A stretch of DNA of 64,000 nucleotides from Chryseobacterium vaccae (GCF_009602705.1 NZ_VSWH01000001.1:3658001-3722000), one strand, 5' to 3'. Positions 16,455-26,396 are shown, numbered from the stretch's first letter. Notes: a model not told the origin generated them from the sequence alone. Numbers and translations: made by a program.

Positions 16455-17447
16455 TTAAACTAAGTTGTTGGCTGCTAAGTATTCTGCAATCTGTACAGCG
16501 TTCGTTGCGGCTCCTTTTCGCAGATTGTCTGCTACGATCCAGAGGTTGAGCGTTTTGGGCTGTGAAAGATCGCGTCTTATCCTGCCGACGAAAACTTCGT
16601 CTTTCCCTTCGGAATACAGCGGCATTGGATATTCGTTGTTTTTTACGTTATCCATTACTACTACGCCCGGGGTTTCGGATAAGATTTTTCTTACTTCGTT
16701 GAGGTCGAACTCATTTTCAAATTCAATGTTCACACTTTCTGAGTGGCCTCCCTGTACCGGAACTCTAACAGCTGTCGCTGTTAGGTTGAAGGTGTCATCC
16801 CCTAAAATTTTCTTAGGTTCTTTCATCAGCTTGATCTCTTCTTTTGTATAGTCATCATCACTGAATACATCACAGTGAGGAAGAGCATTTTTGAAGATCT
16901 GATAAGGATATACTTTGGTTACGGAGTCATCTCCGCTGATCTCTGAGTTCAGCTGGTCTACAGCAGCTTTACCGGTTCCTGTTACCGATTGATAGGTGGA
17001 AACGACTACTCTTTTAAGATCATATTTTTTATTCAAAGGTCCTAAAACCATTACGAGCTGAATGGTTGAACAGTTCGGGTTGGCAATGATCTTGTCTTCT
17101 TTGGTTAAAACATGGGCATTGATTTCCGGAACGATCAGTTTTTTATCCGGATCCATTCTCCAGGCTGAAGAATTGTCGATAACCGTTGTTCCGACTTCTG
17201 CAAAAAGAGGAGCGAATTCCAGGGAAGTAGAACCTCCTGCAGAGAAAATAGCAATATCAGGTTTGGCAGCTATAGCGTCCTTCATGCTTACAATCGTAAA
17301 TTCCTTCTGTTTATACTTCACCTTTTTACCTACAGATTTTTCGGATGCTACCGGAATTAATTCTGTTACAGGGAAGTTTCTCTCCTCCAAAACTTTAAGC
17401 ATAACTTGTCCAACCATTCCTGTTGAACCTACTACAGCTACTTTCAT
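16455..17447 (-). CDS. asd: Aspartate-semialdehyde dehydrogenase
   Basis: This 330-aa enzyme reduces aspartyl phosphate to aspartate semialdehyde with NADPH, the branch point to lysine/diaminopimelate, threonine and methionine. The N-terminal nucleotide-binding motif VGSTGMVGQ and the catalytic Cys126 in NPNCSTIQ are visible. Further family segments include SVTGTGKAAVDQL, VPVQGGHSES (substrate-binding His) and the C-terminal LWIVADNLRKGAATNAVQIAE. Length and start (ATG at 17447) are normal. It appears monocistronic, with a hairpin terminator downstream. Confidence 0.95.
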   Translation of the reverse strand: MKVAVVGSTGMVGQVMLKVLEERNFPVTELIPVASEKSVGKKVKYKQKEFTIVSMKDAIAAKPDIAIFSAGGSTSLEFAPLFAEVGTTVIDNSSAWRMDPDKKLIVPEINAHVLTKEDKIIANPNCSTIQLVMVLGPLNKKYDLKRVVVSTYQSVTGTGKAAVDQLNSEISGDDSVTKVYPYQIFKNALPHCDVFSDDDYTKEEIKLMKEPKKILGDDTFNLTATAVRVPVQGGHSESVNIEFENEFDLNEVRKILSETPGVVVMDNVKNNEYPMPLYSEGKDEVFVGRIRRDLSQPKTLNLWIVADNLRKGAATNAVQIAEYLAANNLV

Positions 17448-17520
17448 TGATTTAATTAAAAATTTAAAGATTAAACTATTTAAAAAGTTAACTCATAAAT
17501 GATAACTTATTTTTATGTTT

Positions 17521-17952
17521 TTAAGCCCCAAAGACTCTTGTCCAAGGGAATGCGAATGCAAATAAACCTGCCGCTATAAGCCCCATGATTACAATTCCTA
17601 AAGAAATGGTATCGTTGGATTTTACTTTTTTGTTGATGATGGTCATCAATACGGCCGCAATAAGCATAGAAAATGGATGTTCTACATATTGAAATCTTAA
17701 ATCTGCATTTTTCATCACAGATCCCATATCCATTCCTTTAGTAAAGTTGATCACCAACATAATGATTCCCAAAAGGAACTGGATGTGGAAGAAGATCATT
17801 GTAAAGAGCGTGGTCTTCTTCAAAAATTTGTTCACTTTGCCGCTGAAGCCGAACATGGTTGCTAAAAGCGCAATAATAAATAATGCTACTAAAAGAAGCT
17901 CAAGATACCCGAATCCTTTGTGGGCATTAAGTAAAATTTTGTAAAAATCCAT
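17521..17952 (-). CDS. Small four-helix membrane protein
   Basis: This 143-aa protein starts at the ATG at 17952; an in-frame TTG at 17958 would add two residues and is less likely. Four membrane helices are evident, with conserved-looking His residues (LNAHKGFGYLE, FFHIQFLLGIIM, YVEHPFSML). This His pattern and size recall a flavobacterial family sometimes labelled cytochrome B-like, so heme binding is possible but not shown. It ends 73 bases before asd, on the same strand, without an obvious strong terminator between them. Function is unknown. Confidence 0.7.
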   Translation of the reverse strand: MDFYKILLNAHKGFGYLELLLVALFIIALLATMFGFSGKVNKFLKKTTLFTMIFFHIQFLLGIIMLVINFTKGMDMGSVMKNADLRFQYVEHPFSMLIAAVLMTIINKKVKSNDTISLGIVIMGLIAAGLFAFAFPWTRVFGA

Positions 17953-17981
17953 AATCAATTTTTTTTGTACACAAATATAAC

Positions 17982-18008
17982 AAAAATCCCGGCGAAAAGC
18001 CGGGATTT
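17982..18008 (-). terminator. Terminator of the TonB-dependent receptor gene
   Basis: AAATCCCGGC and GCCGGGATTT form a perfect 10-bp stem around a five-base loop, with T residues following on the minus strand, 22 bases past the receptor stop. Confidence 0.85.
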
Positions 18009-18030
18009 GATAGGTATAAAATCTATAATA

Positions 18031-20691
18031 TTAGAATCTATATGAGATTGATGCAGACCATGTTCTTCCGAATCCAAAGAATACTTGGTTAGAAGTATCC
18101 AAACCTTTGTAGAAGTTTGCTGGATTGTTGATGTAAGCATTATATAGTTGCTGTGCCTGCTGATCAGTATTAGTAGATGTTTTGAAATCAGCAACATCTT
18201 TAACATGATTTGAAGACTTACCATCAGAGATATAAGTAGTATCAAACAGGTTATAAACATTACCCGTTACAATAAGTCTGTTTCCGTTATTCAGGTTGAA
18301 AGAATAAGATACACCTAAATCAAAAAGATTATAGCTAGGCATCTTTAAAGCTCCTTTTTCAGCTGCTTTTGGAATTACGCCATTATTGATGATGAAATTT
18401 TGGTCAATGTTAAATGTTCCGTATAAATTATCAGCATATCTCCAAGTACTGAAAACGCTAAGTTGTTTTACTGGTTTTAAAGTAAATCCTAAAGCTGCAG
18501 TTGTTTGTGCTGCATCAGAAACTTTAATACCATCTAACGCCAGCTGTACTGAGTTACTGTTAGTTTTAGGATCAGTTATAGCAACGTTATTATCATCGAA
18601 TAATTCTCCAACAGGATTGTTTTTGTATTTCCAGTTACCTATTGAGAACATACCGTTTAATTCTAAGTAATCTGTAACTTTATAGAATGCTTCGAATTCT
18701 GCCCCCATGTGAACTTCCTGTACACCTAATAAGTTTACATAAGCTCTGGTTTGGTTATTTGGATTTGATGGGGTAGGAGTATTAATATTAACATTGGTAA
18801 CTCTTTGGAATCTGTCTTTCCATGAAGTGTAATACAGGTTAACATTAGCTCTGAAAGCAGAACTTCTGAATCCGTATCCTAACTCTGCAGAAGCAATTTT
18901 TTCGTTCTGTAGATTAGAATTTAATACCTGTTGATTATTTGGATATACCGCATAGTTATTAGGCTGTTTAGAATAATAACCCATATTGGCAAAAACGTTA
19001 TGCTGCTCATTGATATTATAGTTGATACCAGCTTTAACATTGTATCCCCAAATTCCTTTAAATCCGGTTTTAGTATTAACTACCTGATTTTGTTGTTTGG
19101 TAACACCGTCTATAACCCAATTGTCAATTCTCTGGAACTGCTGATTGGAAAGTGACCCTTGTAGAAATGCTGAAATGGCATCGTTTGAGTATTCCAACTG
19201 TCCAAAAGTTCCTAACCACATTACTTCTCCGTTAAAGTTTCTGCTGGCAATCTGTGAATTATCTTTGATTGCTTTTACAAAAGGATTAGCAGAAGGCTTA
19301 GGCTCGTAAGATTGTGTAACAGAGTAGTATGGTGCTGCATTCAGGTTACTGTTTTCACGATATTCTGAATTCCCTAACATTCCTGAGATAAGACCCGGGT
19401 GGTAACCATAATAATATCTTCCGTCTAAACCTGCAGAGAAGCTCCAGTTAGAATTAATTTTATGTTGGAAGTTAGTTAAGAAACCATACCAGTCATGAGA
19501 ATTAATATGTGATCTTCTTACAAGACCACTAGTTCTGGTGGCAATTCCCGGATTTGGATTAGCAGGAGCTGCTGTACCGGCAGCGTTTGAGAAATCTGGG
19601 ATGGCTGCTCCTTGGTTCCATGCATAGATATCATCAAATCTGATTTGTCCCTGGTCATTTTTAAGTTTTGCACTGTTGATATTATTACCATTAATACCTC
19701 CTAGGAAACCTGTTCCTCCACCTCTTCCCCAAGAAGCATATAATACAGTGGATAACTTAGATTTTTCTGAGATATTCCAATCCCAGTTAACAGATGCTAC
19801 AGGTTTGCTGTAAAAGTTAACGGATTGAGAGTAAACATCTCCTTTTAAATATCCCCAGTTTGGATTATATCTTCTGTTAGGTTCTCCGTTTTCACCATAT
19901 TTAATGAAATCGGAAATTCTACTCTGATAGTTTTGCATGTGCCATTGAGGAGCACCTGTAAAAGTAAACTGGAAATCATGCTTTTTATTAGGTTGGTAAC
20001 CTAAAGCGAAATAATAGTTATATGATTCAAAATCAGTTCCATCAACATACATTGCTCCTGCTGTTCTTGACATTAAGAACGAAGAAGACCATCCTTTTGC
20101 TGACTTACCTGTATTGTATGAAAATAAAGTTTTAAGATATCCATCATTACCAAGTCCTACAGTAACGTTACCTTCTCTTTTTTTGTCCGCCGCTCTTGTT
20201 AGTACGTTAATAGTACCTCCAATAGATGCGATTGCTAATTTAGAAGATCCAAGACCTCTTTGTACTTGCATTGCAGAAGTTACGTCAGATAGTCCTGCCC
20301 AGTTTGACCAGTAAACAGATCCGGATTCCATGTCATTTACAGGGACACCGTTTATCATTACAGCAGTGTTGTTCATATCAAATCCACGAACATTAACTCT
20401 ACCGTCTCCAAATCCACCGCCTCCTTTAGTTGCATAAATAGACGGGGTTGTGTTTAAGATTTCAGGGAATTCCTGATTTCCTAATCTTTCAACAATCTGA
20501 GCTTCTTTAATTGTTGAAACTGCTACCGGAGTTTTTCTATCTTTAGCGATATCGGCAACACCAGTTAATACAACTTGTTCAATGTCATTAGACTTCGCTT
20601 TTGCGGTGTCCTGAACTTGTTGAGCATAATAGACACTGGCTGTAGAAAGTGTGATTACTGCAGACAGCATCGATTTGTTGATTAATTTCAT
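18031..20691 (-). CDS. TonB-dependent outer-membrane receptor
   Basis: This 886-aa protein has a signal peptide (to about residue 23, SVYYAQ). A TonB-box-like IEQVVLTG follows, then a plug domain: RVNVRGFDMNNTAVMINGVPVNDMESGSV split over VxxRG and INGVP, and QVQRGLGSSKLA with GGTINVLTR. A long beta-barrel ends in SASISYRF with the terminal Phe of outer-membrane proteins. It lacks the carboxypeptidase-like N-terminal domain of SusC-type receptors, and no SusD-like gene is adjacent. This favours a siderophore, metal or small-molecule receptor over a glycan importer. The substrate is unknown. A putative two-part promoter lies just upstream and a strong hairpin downstream, so it is a single-gene unit. 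Confidence 0.92.
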   Translation of the reverse strand: MKLINKSMLSAVITLSTASVYYAQQVQDTAKAKSNDIEQVVLTGVADIAKDRKTPVAVSTIKEAQIVERLGNQEFPEILNTTPSIYATKGGGGFGDGRVNVRGFDMNNTAVMINGVPVNDMESGSVYWSNWAGLSDVTSAMQVQRGLGSSKLAIASIGGTINVLTRAADKKREGNVTVGLGNDGYLKTLFSYNTGKSAKGWSSSFLMSRTAGAMYVDGTDFESYNYYFALGYQPNKKHDFQFTFTGAPQWHMQNYQSRISDFIKYGENGEPNRRYNPNWGYLKGDVYSQSVNFYSKPVASVNWDWNISEKSKLSTVLYASWGRGGGTGFLGGINGNNINSAKLKNDQGQIRFDDIYAWNQGAAIPDFSNAAGTAAPANPNPGIATRTSGLVRRSHINSHDWYGFLTNFQHKINSNWSFSAGLDGRYYYGYHPGLISGMLGNSEYRENSNLNAAPYYSVTQSYEPKPSANPFVKAIKDNSQIASRNFNGEVMWLGTFGQLEYSNDAISAFLQGSLSNQQFQRIDNWVIDGVTKQQNQVVNTKTGFKGIWGYNVKAGINYNINEQHNVFANMGYYSKQPNNYAVYPNNQQVLNSNLQNEKIASAELGYGFRSSAFRANVNLYYTSWKDRFQRVTNVNINTPTPSNPNNQTRAYVNLLGVQEVHMGAEFEAFYKVTDYLELNGMFSIGNWKYKNNPVGELFDDNNVAITDPKTNSNSVQLALDGIKVSDAAQTTAALGFTLKPVKQLSVFSTWRYADNLYGTFNIDQNFIINNGVIPKAAEKGALKMPSYNLFDLGVSYSFNLNNGNRLIVTGNVYNLFDTTYISDGKSSNHVKDVADFKTSTNTDQQAQQLYNAYINNPANFYKGLDTSNQVFFGFGRTWSASISYRF

Positions 20692-20732
20692 AATCGTTAG
20701 TAATAATTAGATTTAATTTTCTGCAAAATTCG

Positions 20733-20762
20733 CAAAATAAATTTTAACTATTATTAACTCAA
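20733..20762 (-). promoter_or_regulatory. Putative promoter of the TonB-dependent receptor
   Basis: On the minus strand TTG (20760-20762) is followed after 20 bases by TATTTTG (20733-20739), one base short of TAnnTTTG, about 41 bases before the ATG. Spacing fits Bacteroidota -33/-7 promoters. Confidence 0.45.
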
Positions 20763-20900
20763 TGTTAATTTTTACTAAATCTTAATAAGCTTTATGTTGT
20801 TGATTTTCAGTATTATGGACAAAAGTTGAATTTCTATATGAAAAAAATCATATTGTTGAATTTTTAACAAACAGGGGCTCTTTTTATTAAAAATACAACG

Positions 20901-21761
20901 CTATTTCACGGCTTTGAGACTCAAATCGATATTCTCAGCCGAGTGAGTAAGGGCTCCGGCGGAGATAAAGGTAACTCCTGTAGAGGCTATTTCTTTTAAC
21001 ATATCACGGGTAATTCCACCTGATGCTTCAGATTCACATAATCCATTGATCATTTCTACGGCCTGTCTCATCGTTGGAACATCCATATTGTCAAGCATGA
21101 TTCTGTCAACTTTTGCTTTGATAGCTTCCTGAACTTCGTCAAGATTTCTTGTTTCTACCTCAATTTTTAATTTTTTCTTATGGGTTTTGATATAGTCTTT
21201 AGCCATTTTTACAGCATTGGTAATGCTTCCGTTGTAGTCAATATGATTGTCTTTCAGCATGATCATATCATATAATCCATATCTGTGATTGGTTCCTCCG
21301 CCTATGGCTACTGCCCATTTTTCACATATTCTGAAATTAGGCGTTGTTTTTCTGGTGTCTAAAAGTTTGGTTTTTGTTCCCACCAGTCTTGAGTCCCACT
21401 CGTGAGTTAAAGTGGCAATTCCGCTCATTCGCTGCATGCAGTTCAGGATCAATCTTTCGGTGGAAAGGATAGACCTTGCGCTTCCGGTTACAATAAGGGC
21501 GACATCTCCTACTTTTGCGGCAGCTCCGTCTTTGATGAAGGTTTCAACCTTCAGGTTTTTATCAAAAGTTTTAAAAATAATTTCTGCCAGCTCTACCCCT
21601 GCTAAGATACAATCCTGTTTTACTAAAAGCTTGGCGCTTTGTTCAAGATCCTGAGGAATGGTGGAAAGAGTGGAGTGGTCGCCATCCTGAATGTCTTCTT
21701 CAAGAGCGTTTTTAATAAATGTTTTTAATGCTTTATCGGTAACGTAGCTGGGCTTTTTCAT
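20901..21761 (-). CDS. nadC: Nicotinate-nucleotide diphosphorylase (quinolinate phosphoribosyltransferase)
   Basis: This 286-aa enzyme converts quinolinate and PRPP to nicotinate mononucleotide in de novo NAD synthesis. Family motifs are EEDIQDGDHST at the N-terminus, ERLILNCMQRMSGIAT, TRKTTPNFR, the GGGTNHRYGLYD phosphate-binding segment and MLKDNHI, and the C-terminal FISAGALTHSA. It starts 13 bases after nadB on the same strand, so the two are almost certainly co-transcribed. Length is normal and the ATG at 21761 is the only sensible start. No nadA is found in the window. Confidence 0.96.
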   Translation of the reverse strand: MKKPSYVTDKALKTFIKNALEEDIQDGDHSTLSTIPQDLEQSAKLLVKQDCILAGVELAEIIFKTFDKNLKVETFIKDGAAAKVGDVALIVTGSARSILSTERLILNCMQRMSGIATLTHEWDSRLVGTKTKLLDTRKTTPNFRICEKWAVAIGGGTNHRYGLYDMIMLKDNHIDYNGSITNAVKMAKDYIKTHKKKLKIEVETRNLDEVQEAIKAKVDRIMLDNMDVPTMRQAVEMINGLCESEASGGITRDMLKEIASTGVTFISAGALTHSAENIDLSLKAVK

Positions 21762-21774
21762 TATACTATTTTGT

Positions 21775-23346
21775 TTAGGCTAGATCTTTATTGTAAAATG
21801 CTCCTTTATTTTCTTTCATTTCCATAGATTCGGTAATGATAAGATGGGCAACGGTGGTCAGGTTTCTTAGTTCTGATAACTGAGGGGAAAGAATGGAGTA
21901 ACGGTAAATTTCATCCACAGCAGCGGCAATCTCCTGATGTTTCTGGAGTGCCATATTTAAACGTCTGTTGCTTCTCACGATACCTACCAGGTCACTCATC
22001 ATTTCCTGAAGCTGTTTTCTGAGATAGCTTACGATAACCATTTCATCCATGATTTTCATACCTTCTTCGTCCCATTCCGGTACTGCTTTCAGATCATCGA
22101 AATTGAAGTTGTTTTCATTCAGCAGTTTTACTGTTTTCATAGCGGCATTGTGCCCGAAAACTAAACCTTCAAGTAAAGAATTTGAAGCCAGTCTATTGGC
22201 TCCGTGAAGGCCTGAATTGGTACATTCACCTACAGCAAAAAGGTTTCTTATGGAAGATTGCCCGTCTCGGTCTACTTCAATTCCGCCCATCAGATAGTGG
22301 CAGGCAGGAACAACAGGAATAAGCTGTGTGAAAGGGTCTATTCCTTCATCTTTACATTTTTTATAAATATTCGGGAAGTGTTCAAGGAATTTTTCATGAT
22401 CCATTTCGCGGCAGTCCAGACCTACATATTCGTCCCCGGAAATTTTCATTTCATTGTCAATGGCTCTTGCCACGATGTCTCTGGAGGCCAGTTCTTCACG
22501 CTCATCATATTTATGCATAAATTTTTCGCCTTTTTTGGTTCTTAATTTAGCGCCGTCTCCACGCACCGCCTCTGAAATCAGGAAAAGCATGCCGTCAATC
22601 TTGCTGTAAAGTGCGGTTGGGTGAAACTGATAATACTGCATGTTGGAAACCTTTCCTTTGGCACGGGCTACAAAAGCAATTCCGTCACCGGTGGCAATGG
22701 TAGGGTTGGTTGTATTTTTGTAAACATGTCCGGCCCCTCCGGTAGCCACCAAAGTGATCTTTGATGTGATTTTCTTGATTTTTCTTGACTTTTCGTCCAG
22801 AATGTAGGCTCCGTAGCAGTGAATATCACCTTCGTTCAGTTCTTTTCCCGGAACGTGGTGCTGGGTGATGATGTCTATAACGTAATGATGATCAAGTATC
22901 TCAATATTAGGACTGCTATTGGCTGTTTCAAGCAGTGCTCTTTCAATTTCAAAGCCGGTGATGTCTTTGTGGTGTACAATGCGGTTTTCCGTGTGGCCGC
23001 CTTCTCTTCCTAACGCAAATTTTCCGTTTTTCATGTCGAAGTTGGCGCCCCATTCTACAATTTCATTAAATCTTGCAGGGGCTTCCTTTACTACCATTTC
23101 CACCACATCGCGTTTGTTTTCACCGTCTCCGGCACGCATGGTGTCCTCAATATGTTTGTCGAAATTATCGTTTTTGAAATCGGTGACCACGGCCAGTCCG
23201 CCCTGTGCATATTTCGTATTGCTTTCGTCTTCGTCAGATTTGGTTACGATGATGATCTTGGCATCAGGAAACTGTTCAGAAACTTTTATGGCATAAGAAA
23301 GTCCCGAGATACCGGAACCAATTACTAATACATCCGCTTTTATCAT
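21775..23346 (-). CDS. nadB: L-aspartate oxidase
   Basis: This 523-aa flavoenzyme oxidises L-aspartate to iminoaspartate, the first step of NAD synthesis. The FAD-binding motif VIGSGISGLSYA is at residues 8-19, followed by TKYAQGGLAVV, EGGHTENRIVHHKD (substrate-binding region), QFHPTALY and LHGANRLASNSLLEGLVFG. A helical C-terminal domain ends the protein. It lies 29 bases downstream of the nitroreductase gene and 13 bases upstream of nadC, forming a probable three-gene unit. The product is unstable and must pass to NadA, which is encoded elsewhere. Confidence 0.96.
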   Translation of the reverse strand: MIKADVLVIGSGISGLSYAIKVSEQFPDAKIIIVTKSDEDESNTKYAQGGLAVVTDFKNDNFDKHIEDTMRAGDGENKRDVVEMVVKEAPARFNEIVEWGANFDMKNGKFALGREGGHTENRIVHHKDITGFEIERALLETANSSPNIEILDHHYVIDIITQHHVPGKELNEGDIHCYGAYILDEKSRKIKKITSKITLVATGGAGHVYKNTTNPTIATGDGIAFVARAKGKVSNMQYYQFHPTALYSKIDGMLFLISEAVRGDGAKLRTKKGEKFMHKYDEREELASRDIVARAIDNEMKISGDEYVGLDCREMDHEKFLEHFPNIYKKCKDEGIDPFTQLIPVVPACHYLMGGIEVDRDGQSSIRNLFAVGECTNSGLHGANRLASNSLLEGLVFGHNAAMKTVKLLNENNFNFDDLKAVPEWDEEGMKIMDEMVIVSYLRKQLQEMMSDLVGIVRSNRRLNMALQKHQEIAAAVDEIYRYSILSPQLSELRNLTTVAHLIITESMEMKENKGAFYNKDLA

Positions 23347-23375
23347 ATGCTTGCTTTAGGTACAATCGTTTAATA

Positions 23376-24002
23376 TCAAATAAATTTAAACAATTTTTCG
23401 TTTGGTTTTCGTACTTTTTTCATGTGTTGGAAGTGATCTTCCTCGGAACGGTACCCTAAAGCGAGGGTAACGGTTACTTTTTCGGTTTCGGGATTGATAT
23501 TCAGAACTTCTTCTATCACATCCTGCCGGAAGCCTTCCATAGGGCATGAGTCAATATTCTCGATAGCGGCGGCATACATCAGATTGGCCAGTACTATATA
23601 AGATTGTTTTTCTGCCCACGTGAAAATTTCATCCTGTGTTTTCTGGCTGATATGCTGGGTAATGCTTTTTTTAAAAAGATCGAGATTTTCCAACGGAGTT
23701 TCCCTTACTTCAGAAATATGACTGAAGTATCCCCGGATATAGTTTTCCTCAATGGTTTTCTTTGAAATGATCACAATGAGATGGGAGCACGTAGAAATTT
23801 GAGAAGGATTATAGAAAGCAGGAATTAACTTCTGCTTCATTTCTTCACTTTCAACAACAAAGATTTTGTAAGGTTGAAGTCCCAGTGAGCTGGCCGACAG
23901 TTTTCCTGATTCAAGAATATTATGCAGGATTTCCTGAGGAATGATCTCATGGTTAAATTTCTTCACAGAATATCTTCTGCTTAAAGCTTCCAAATAATTC
24001 AT
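23376..24002 (-). CDS. Nitroreductase-family NAD(P)H-dependent oxidoreductase
   Basis: This 208-aa FMN enzyme of the nitroreductase family shows the N-terminal SRRYSVKKFN FMN-phosphate motif, SASSLGLQPYK, the central helices around NLMYAAAIENIDSCPMEGF, and the C-terminal VTLALGYRSEED. This resembles NfsB-type oxygen-insensitive nitroreductases or NAD(P)H oxidoreductases, and the true substrate is not predictable. It is the first gene before nadB and nadC. A TAAATTTG element lies just upstream of its ATG. Co-transcription with NAD synthesis genes may simply tie a pyridine-nucleotide user to supply, which is inference. Confidence 0.9.
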   Translation of the reverse strand: MNYLEALSRRYSVKKFNHEIIPQEILHNILESGKLSASSLGLQPYKIFVVESEEMKQKLIPAFYNPSQISTCSHLIVIISKKTIEENYIRGYFSHISEVRETPLENLDLFKKSITQHISQKTQDEIFTWAEKQSYIVLANLMYAAAIENIDSCPMEGFRQDVIEEVLNINPETEKVTVTLALGYRSEEDHFQHMKKVRKPNEKLFKFI

Positions 24003-24006
24003 AGGA

Positions 24007-24014
24007 CAAATTTA
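24007..24014 (-). promoter_or_regulatory. Putative -7 element for nitroreductase-nadB-nadC
   Basis: TAAATTTG on the minus strand lies 4 bases before the ATG, so the message would be nearly leaderless. There is no clear -33 box. Confidence 0.35.
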
Positions 24015-24051
24015 AGAATTGAATGCGAATAAAGCGTGTTTAAAATCAAAT

Positions 24052-24081
24052 AAAAAAATCACTCCGTTTCCGAAGTGATTT
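24052..24081 (-). terminator. Terminator of the first type B surface gene
   Basis: AAATCACT and AGTGATTT flank a ten-base centre that can pair further (CGGAAACG). A run of T follows on the minus strand. Confidence 0.8.
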
Positions 24082-24107
24082 CAAATATTAAAACTGATAA
24101 TGATGAA

Positions 24108-26369
24108 TTATTCTCTATTCTTTACCATGATCCATCCTGAGAATTTTATTGGGGTTCTGTTTTTGTTATTTTCATTCCATGTTACAGAATACCAGTAATT
24201 TCCGGTAGGGACTTTTTTGCTTCCATTGGTGGTTCCGTCCCATCTGTACTTGTTGGATTTGTCTGCAAGGAAAAGTTTGTATCCGTATCTGTCAAATATT
24301 CCTATTTCCAGATTGAGCTTTCCTGCCAGTGCAGAATAGTCAATAGCATCATTTACACCGTCTCCGTTTGGAGTAATTACATTGATAAGATTAGGTACGG
24401 TAATATTGACGATAATAGGATCACAATCATAGCTGTCTTTAACGTATATTTTGGTTTCTCCTCTGGCCACATTGGTGAAGATATTGGACTCCTGCCAATG
24501 TACATTGTCCATTGAATATTGGTACGGAGGAGTTCCGCCATTGGTGAAAACGGTCACTGTACTTCCTGAAATGTCAATACTGGTTACTACTGGCTGTTCG
24601 GAAGCATAAACTTTTACTGTTTGTGTAGTAATACAACCTCCTGTATTCAGTTTTACCCAATATGTTCCAACGCCTACATTGCTGATAGACGGTGTGGTTG
24701 CTCCTGTGCTCCATTCATAGCTACTGAATCCTGGTCCTGCATCCAGCGTTGTCTTATCTTCAATACAGATAATCTTATCTTCTAAAACATTGGATTTTAC
24801 CGGAGCAATAACTGTCAGAGTGACCTTTGCAATAGAATAGCAGCCCTGTGTATTGAAAACTTTTACATAGATGACACCGCTTGGAGCCGTATAAGCAAGG
24901 AAGTTTAAAATTTCATTGGTTCCGTCAATGGCATCTGTCAGAGAAGGATAGTATTTTTTAGTAGCTCCTGTTACTGTGGTTACCGTAGCATTACTCAGGT
25001 TGAATGTTCCCAGTGAAGGATTGGCTTCAAGGAAACATGATCTTAAAGGAGCATCCGTTACTGTTACTATTGGATGAAGGTTTAATGTTATTTTTGATGT
25101 ACTTACGCATCCTTGGGGGGTAGTTACCTTTACGAATATGGTTGCAGCTCCGGAAGCATAAGCGGTAGGGTTGGGAATTTGATTGATCCCTGCATTCAGA
25201 TCATGCATTGTATTGTAAAACTCTTTAATACATCCCGGAATGTTGGTGACTGCTGCGGAGGTAAGATCAAATGTTGCGGTTCCCGCATTGTTGTTATTAC
25301 ATCCTGTTAAGGTAGCATTGTCTGCTGCAAATGGAGTTGGATTCAGTTGTATGACGCCATCTCCGTTGTCACACAGGGTAGAGCTGGGATCTTTGATCAC
25401 CACTTTGATTGTTGTATTTCCAGAATATTGGAAGCTGGTAGGATTGGAAATAGGAGTAGAGCTTCCCAATACATAATAGGTGAAAACATAATTGCCAGGA
25501 TTATTAACAAACTGGGCATTATAAGAAGTAAGGTCTACAATGCCGTTTCCTGTAGCAGGATTGGTGCAGACAAAAGGAGTTACCGTATTGTTAAGAATAG
25601 GAACTTTATCTACATAAACTTTTACATTTTTAATGGAATGTCTGGCACTTGCACCTCCGGTGGCTGCCGAGAATCCAAAATATCCCTGAGACATTCCCAC
25701 TGCTCCTCCTGACGGAGCAAAAGATTGATCAACAATCTGTACGCCGTTGATTTTAATCTTAATAATCCATCTGTCAGGGTTGATAAGATCTGTTTCGCCG
25801 TTTACTTCTACGTGTCTAAAATCTGGTCCAACAAATGGCTGGGTAGGATTCAGATCTGGAGAGTGAAATGTACTTCCGGGAGTGTTGTTAAATTCGATAT
25901 TGTTTCCGGCGGTATCATTCGTTCCATACAAAAGATGTACTTTGCTCATCTGGCCTTCTGTGGTATTGTTGAAAATATCAAAACCAACCATTAGCCCTGA
26001 TGCATTTCCGGGAACTCCCAAACCTCCTCCTGAAACGAATCCTGTAGGGGGATTGGCAAGATACCAGAAGGTGAAACCGTCACCTCTTCCGAATTGGGTG
26101 GTTCCGTTTCCGTCAATTCTAAAGTCGAATTCCACTTTCCATTTGTCACAATAGCTCAATGTAATGGGAGTGGCTAATTTTATGGCTCCATACAGGCTGG
26201 TGTTATCTGTGGTAAGTCTTATAAAATCACCACTGACTGCTGCGTTTGATACAAGATCCCACCCGGTAGTATTTACAGGATTGCCTGTAAGCTGGTAGGT
26301 TTGAGAAAACGTTTGCCCTGAGAAGCCTAATAAAATGGTTAAATAATAAAAGAGTAGTTTTCTTTTCAT
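24108..26369 (-). CDS. T9SS type B surface protein with lectin-like N-terminus (paralog 1)
   Basis: This 753-aa protein has a signal peptide (to about residue 22). An L-type-lectin-like sandwich follows (about 24-250: GDGFTFWYLA, VGFDIFNN, YFGFSAATGG). Next are two units of about 85 residues with CNNNNAGTATFDLT and KKYYPSLTDA/NEI motifs, an Ig-like segment (TTLDAGPGFSSYEWSTG), and a SprB-like repeat (GGTPPYQYSMDN, IYVKDSYDC). The end (about 660-753) is a type B T9SS sorting domain: NVITPNGDGVND, FDRYG, WDGT and GNYWYSVTWNEN. It should be secreted by the type IX system and stay on the cell surface, where the lectin domain could bind carbohydrate. The ligand is unknown. It has its own promoter-like element and terminator. 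Confidence 0.88.
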   Translation of the reverse strand: MKRKLLFYYLTILLGFSGQTFSQTYQLTGNPVNTTGWDLVSNAAVSGDFIRLTTDNTSLYGAIKLATPITLSYCDKWKVEFDFRIDGNGTTQFGRGDGFTFWYLANPPTGFVSGGGLGVPGNASGLMVGFDIFNNTTEGQMSKVHLLYGTNDTAGNNIEFNNTPGSTFHSPDLNPTQPFVGPDFRHVEVNGETDLINPDRWIIKIKINGVQIVDQSFAPSGGAVGMSQGYFGFSAATGGASARHSIKNVKVYVDKVPILNNTVTPFVCTNPATGNGIVDLTSYNAQFVNNPGNYVFTYYVLGSSTPISNPTSFQYSGNTTIKVVIKDPSSTLCDNGDGVIQLNPTPFAADNATLTGCNNNNAGTATFDLTSAAVTNIPGCIKEFYNTMHDLNAGINQIPNPTAYASGAATIFVKVTTPQGCVSTSKITLNLHPIVTVTDAPLRSCFLEANPSLGTFNLSNATVTTVTGATKKYYPSLTDAIDGTNEILNFLAYTAPSGVIYVKVFNTQGCYSIAKVTLTVIAPVKSNVLEDKIICIEDKTTLDAGPGFSSYEWSTGATTPSISNVGVGTYWVKLNTGGCITTQTVKVYASEQPVVTSIDISGSTVTVFTNGGTPPYQYSMDNVHWQESNIFTNVARGETKIYVKDSYDCDPIIVNITVPNLINVITPNGDGVNDAIDYSALAGKLNLEIGIFDRYGYKLFLADKSNKYRWDGTTNGSKKVPTGNYWYSVTWNENNKNRTPIKFSGWIMVKNRE

Positions 26370-26396
26370 GAAGTGGATTAGTTTTGGGTTGTACTT

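Noticed and set aside
17480..17515. A terminator after the small membrane protein gene (AAGTTA/TAACTT arms)
   Set aside because: The stem is only 6 bp with a 12-base loop in AT-rich DNA, too weak to call.
18031..20691. A SusC-type glycan importer
   Set aside because: There is no carboxypeptidase-like N-terminal domain and no SusD-like gene beside it.
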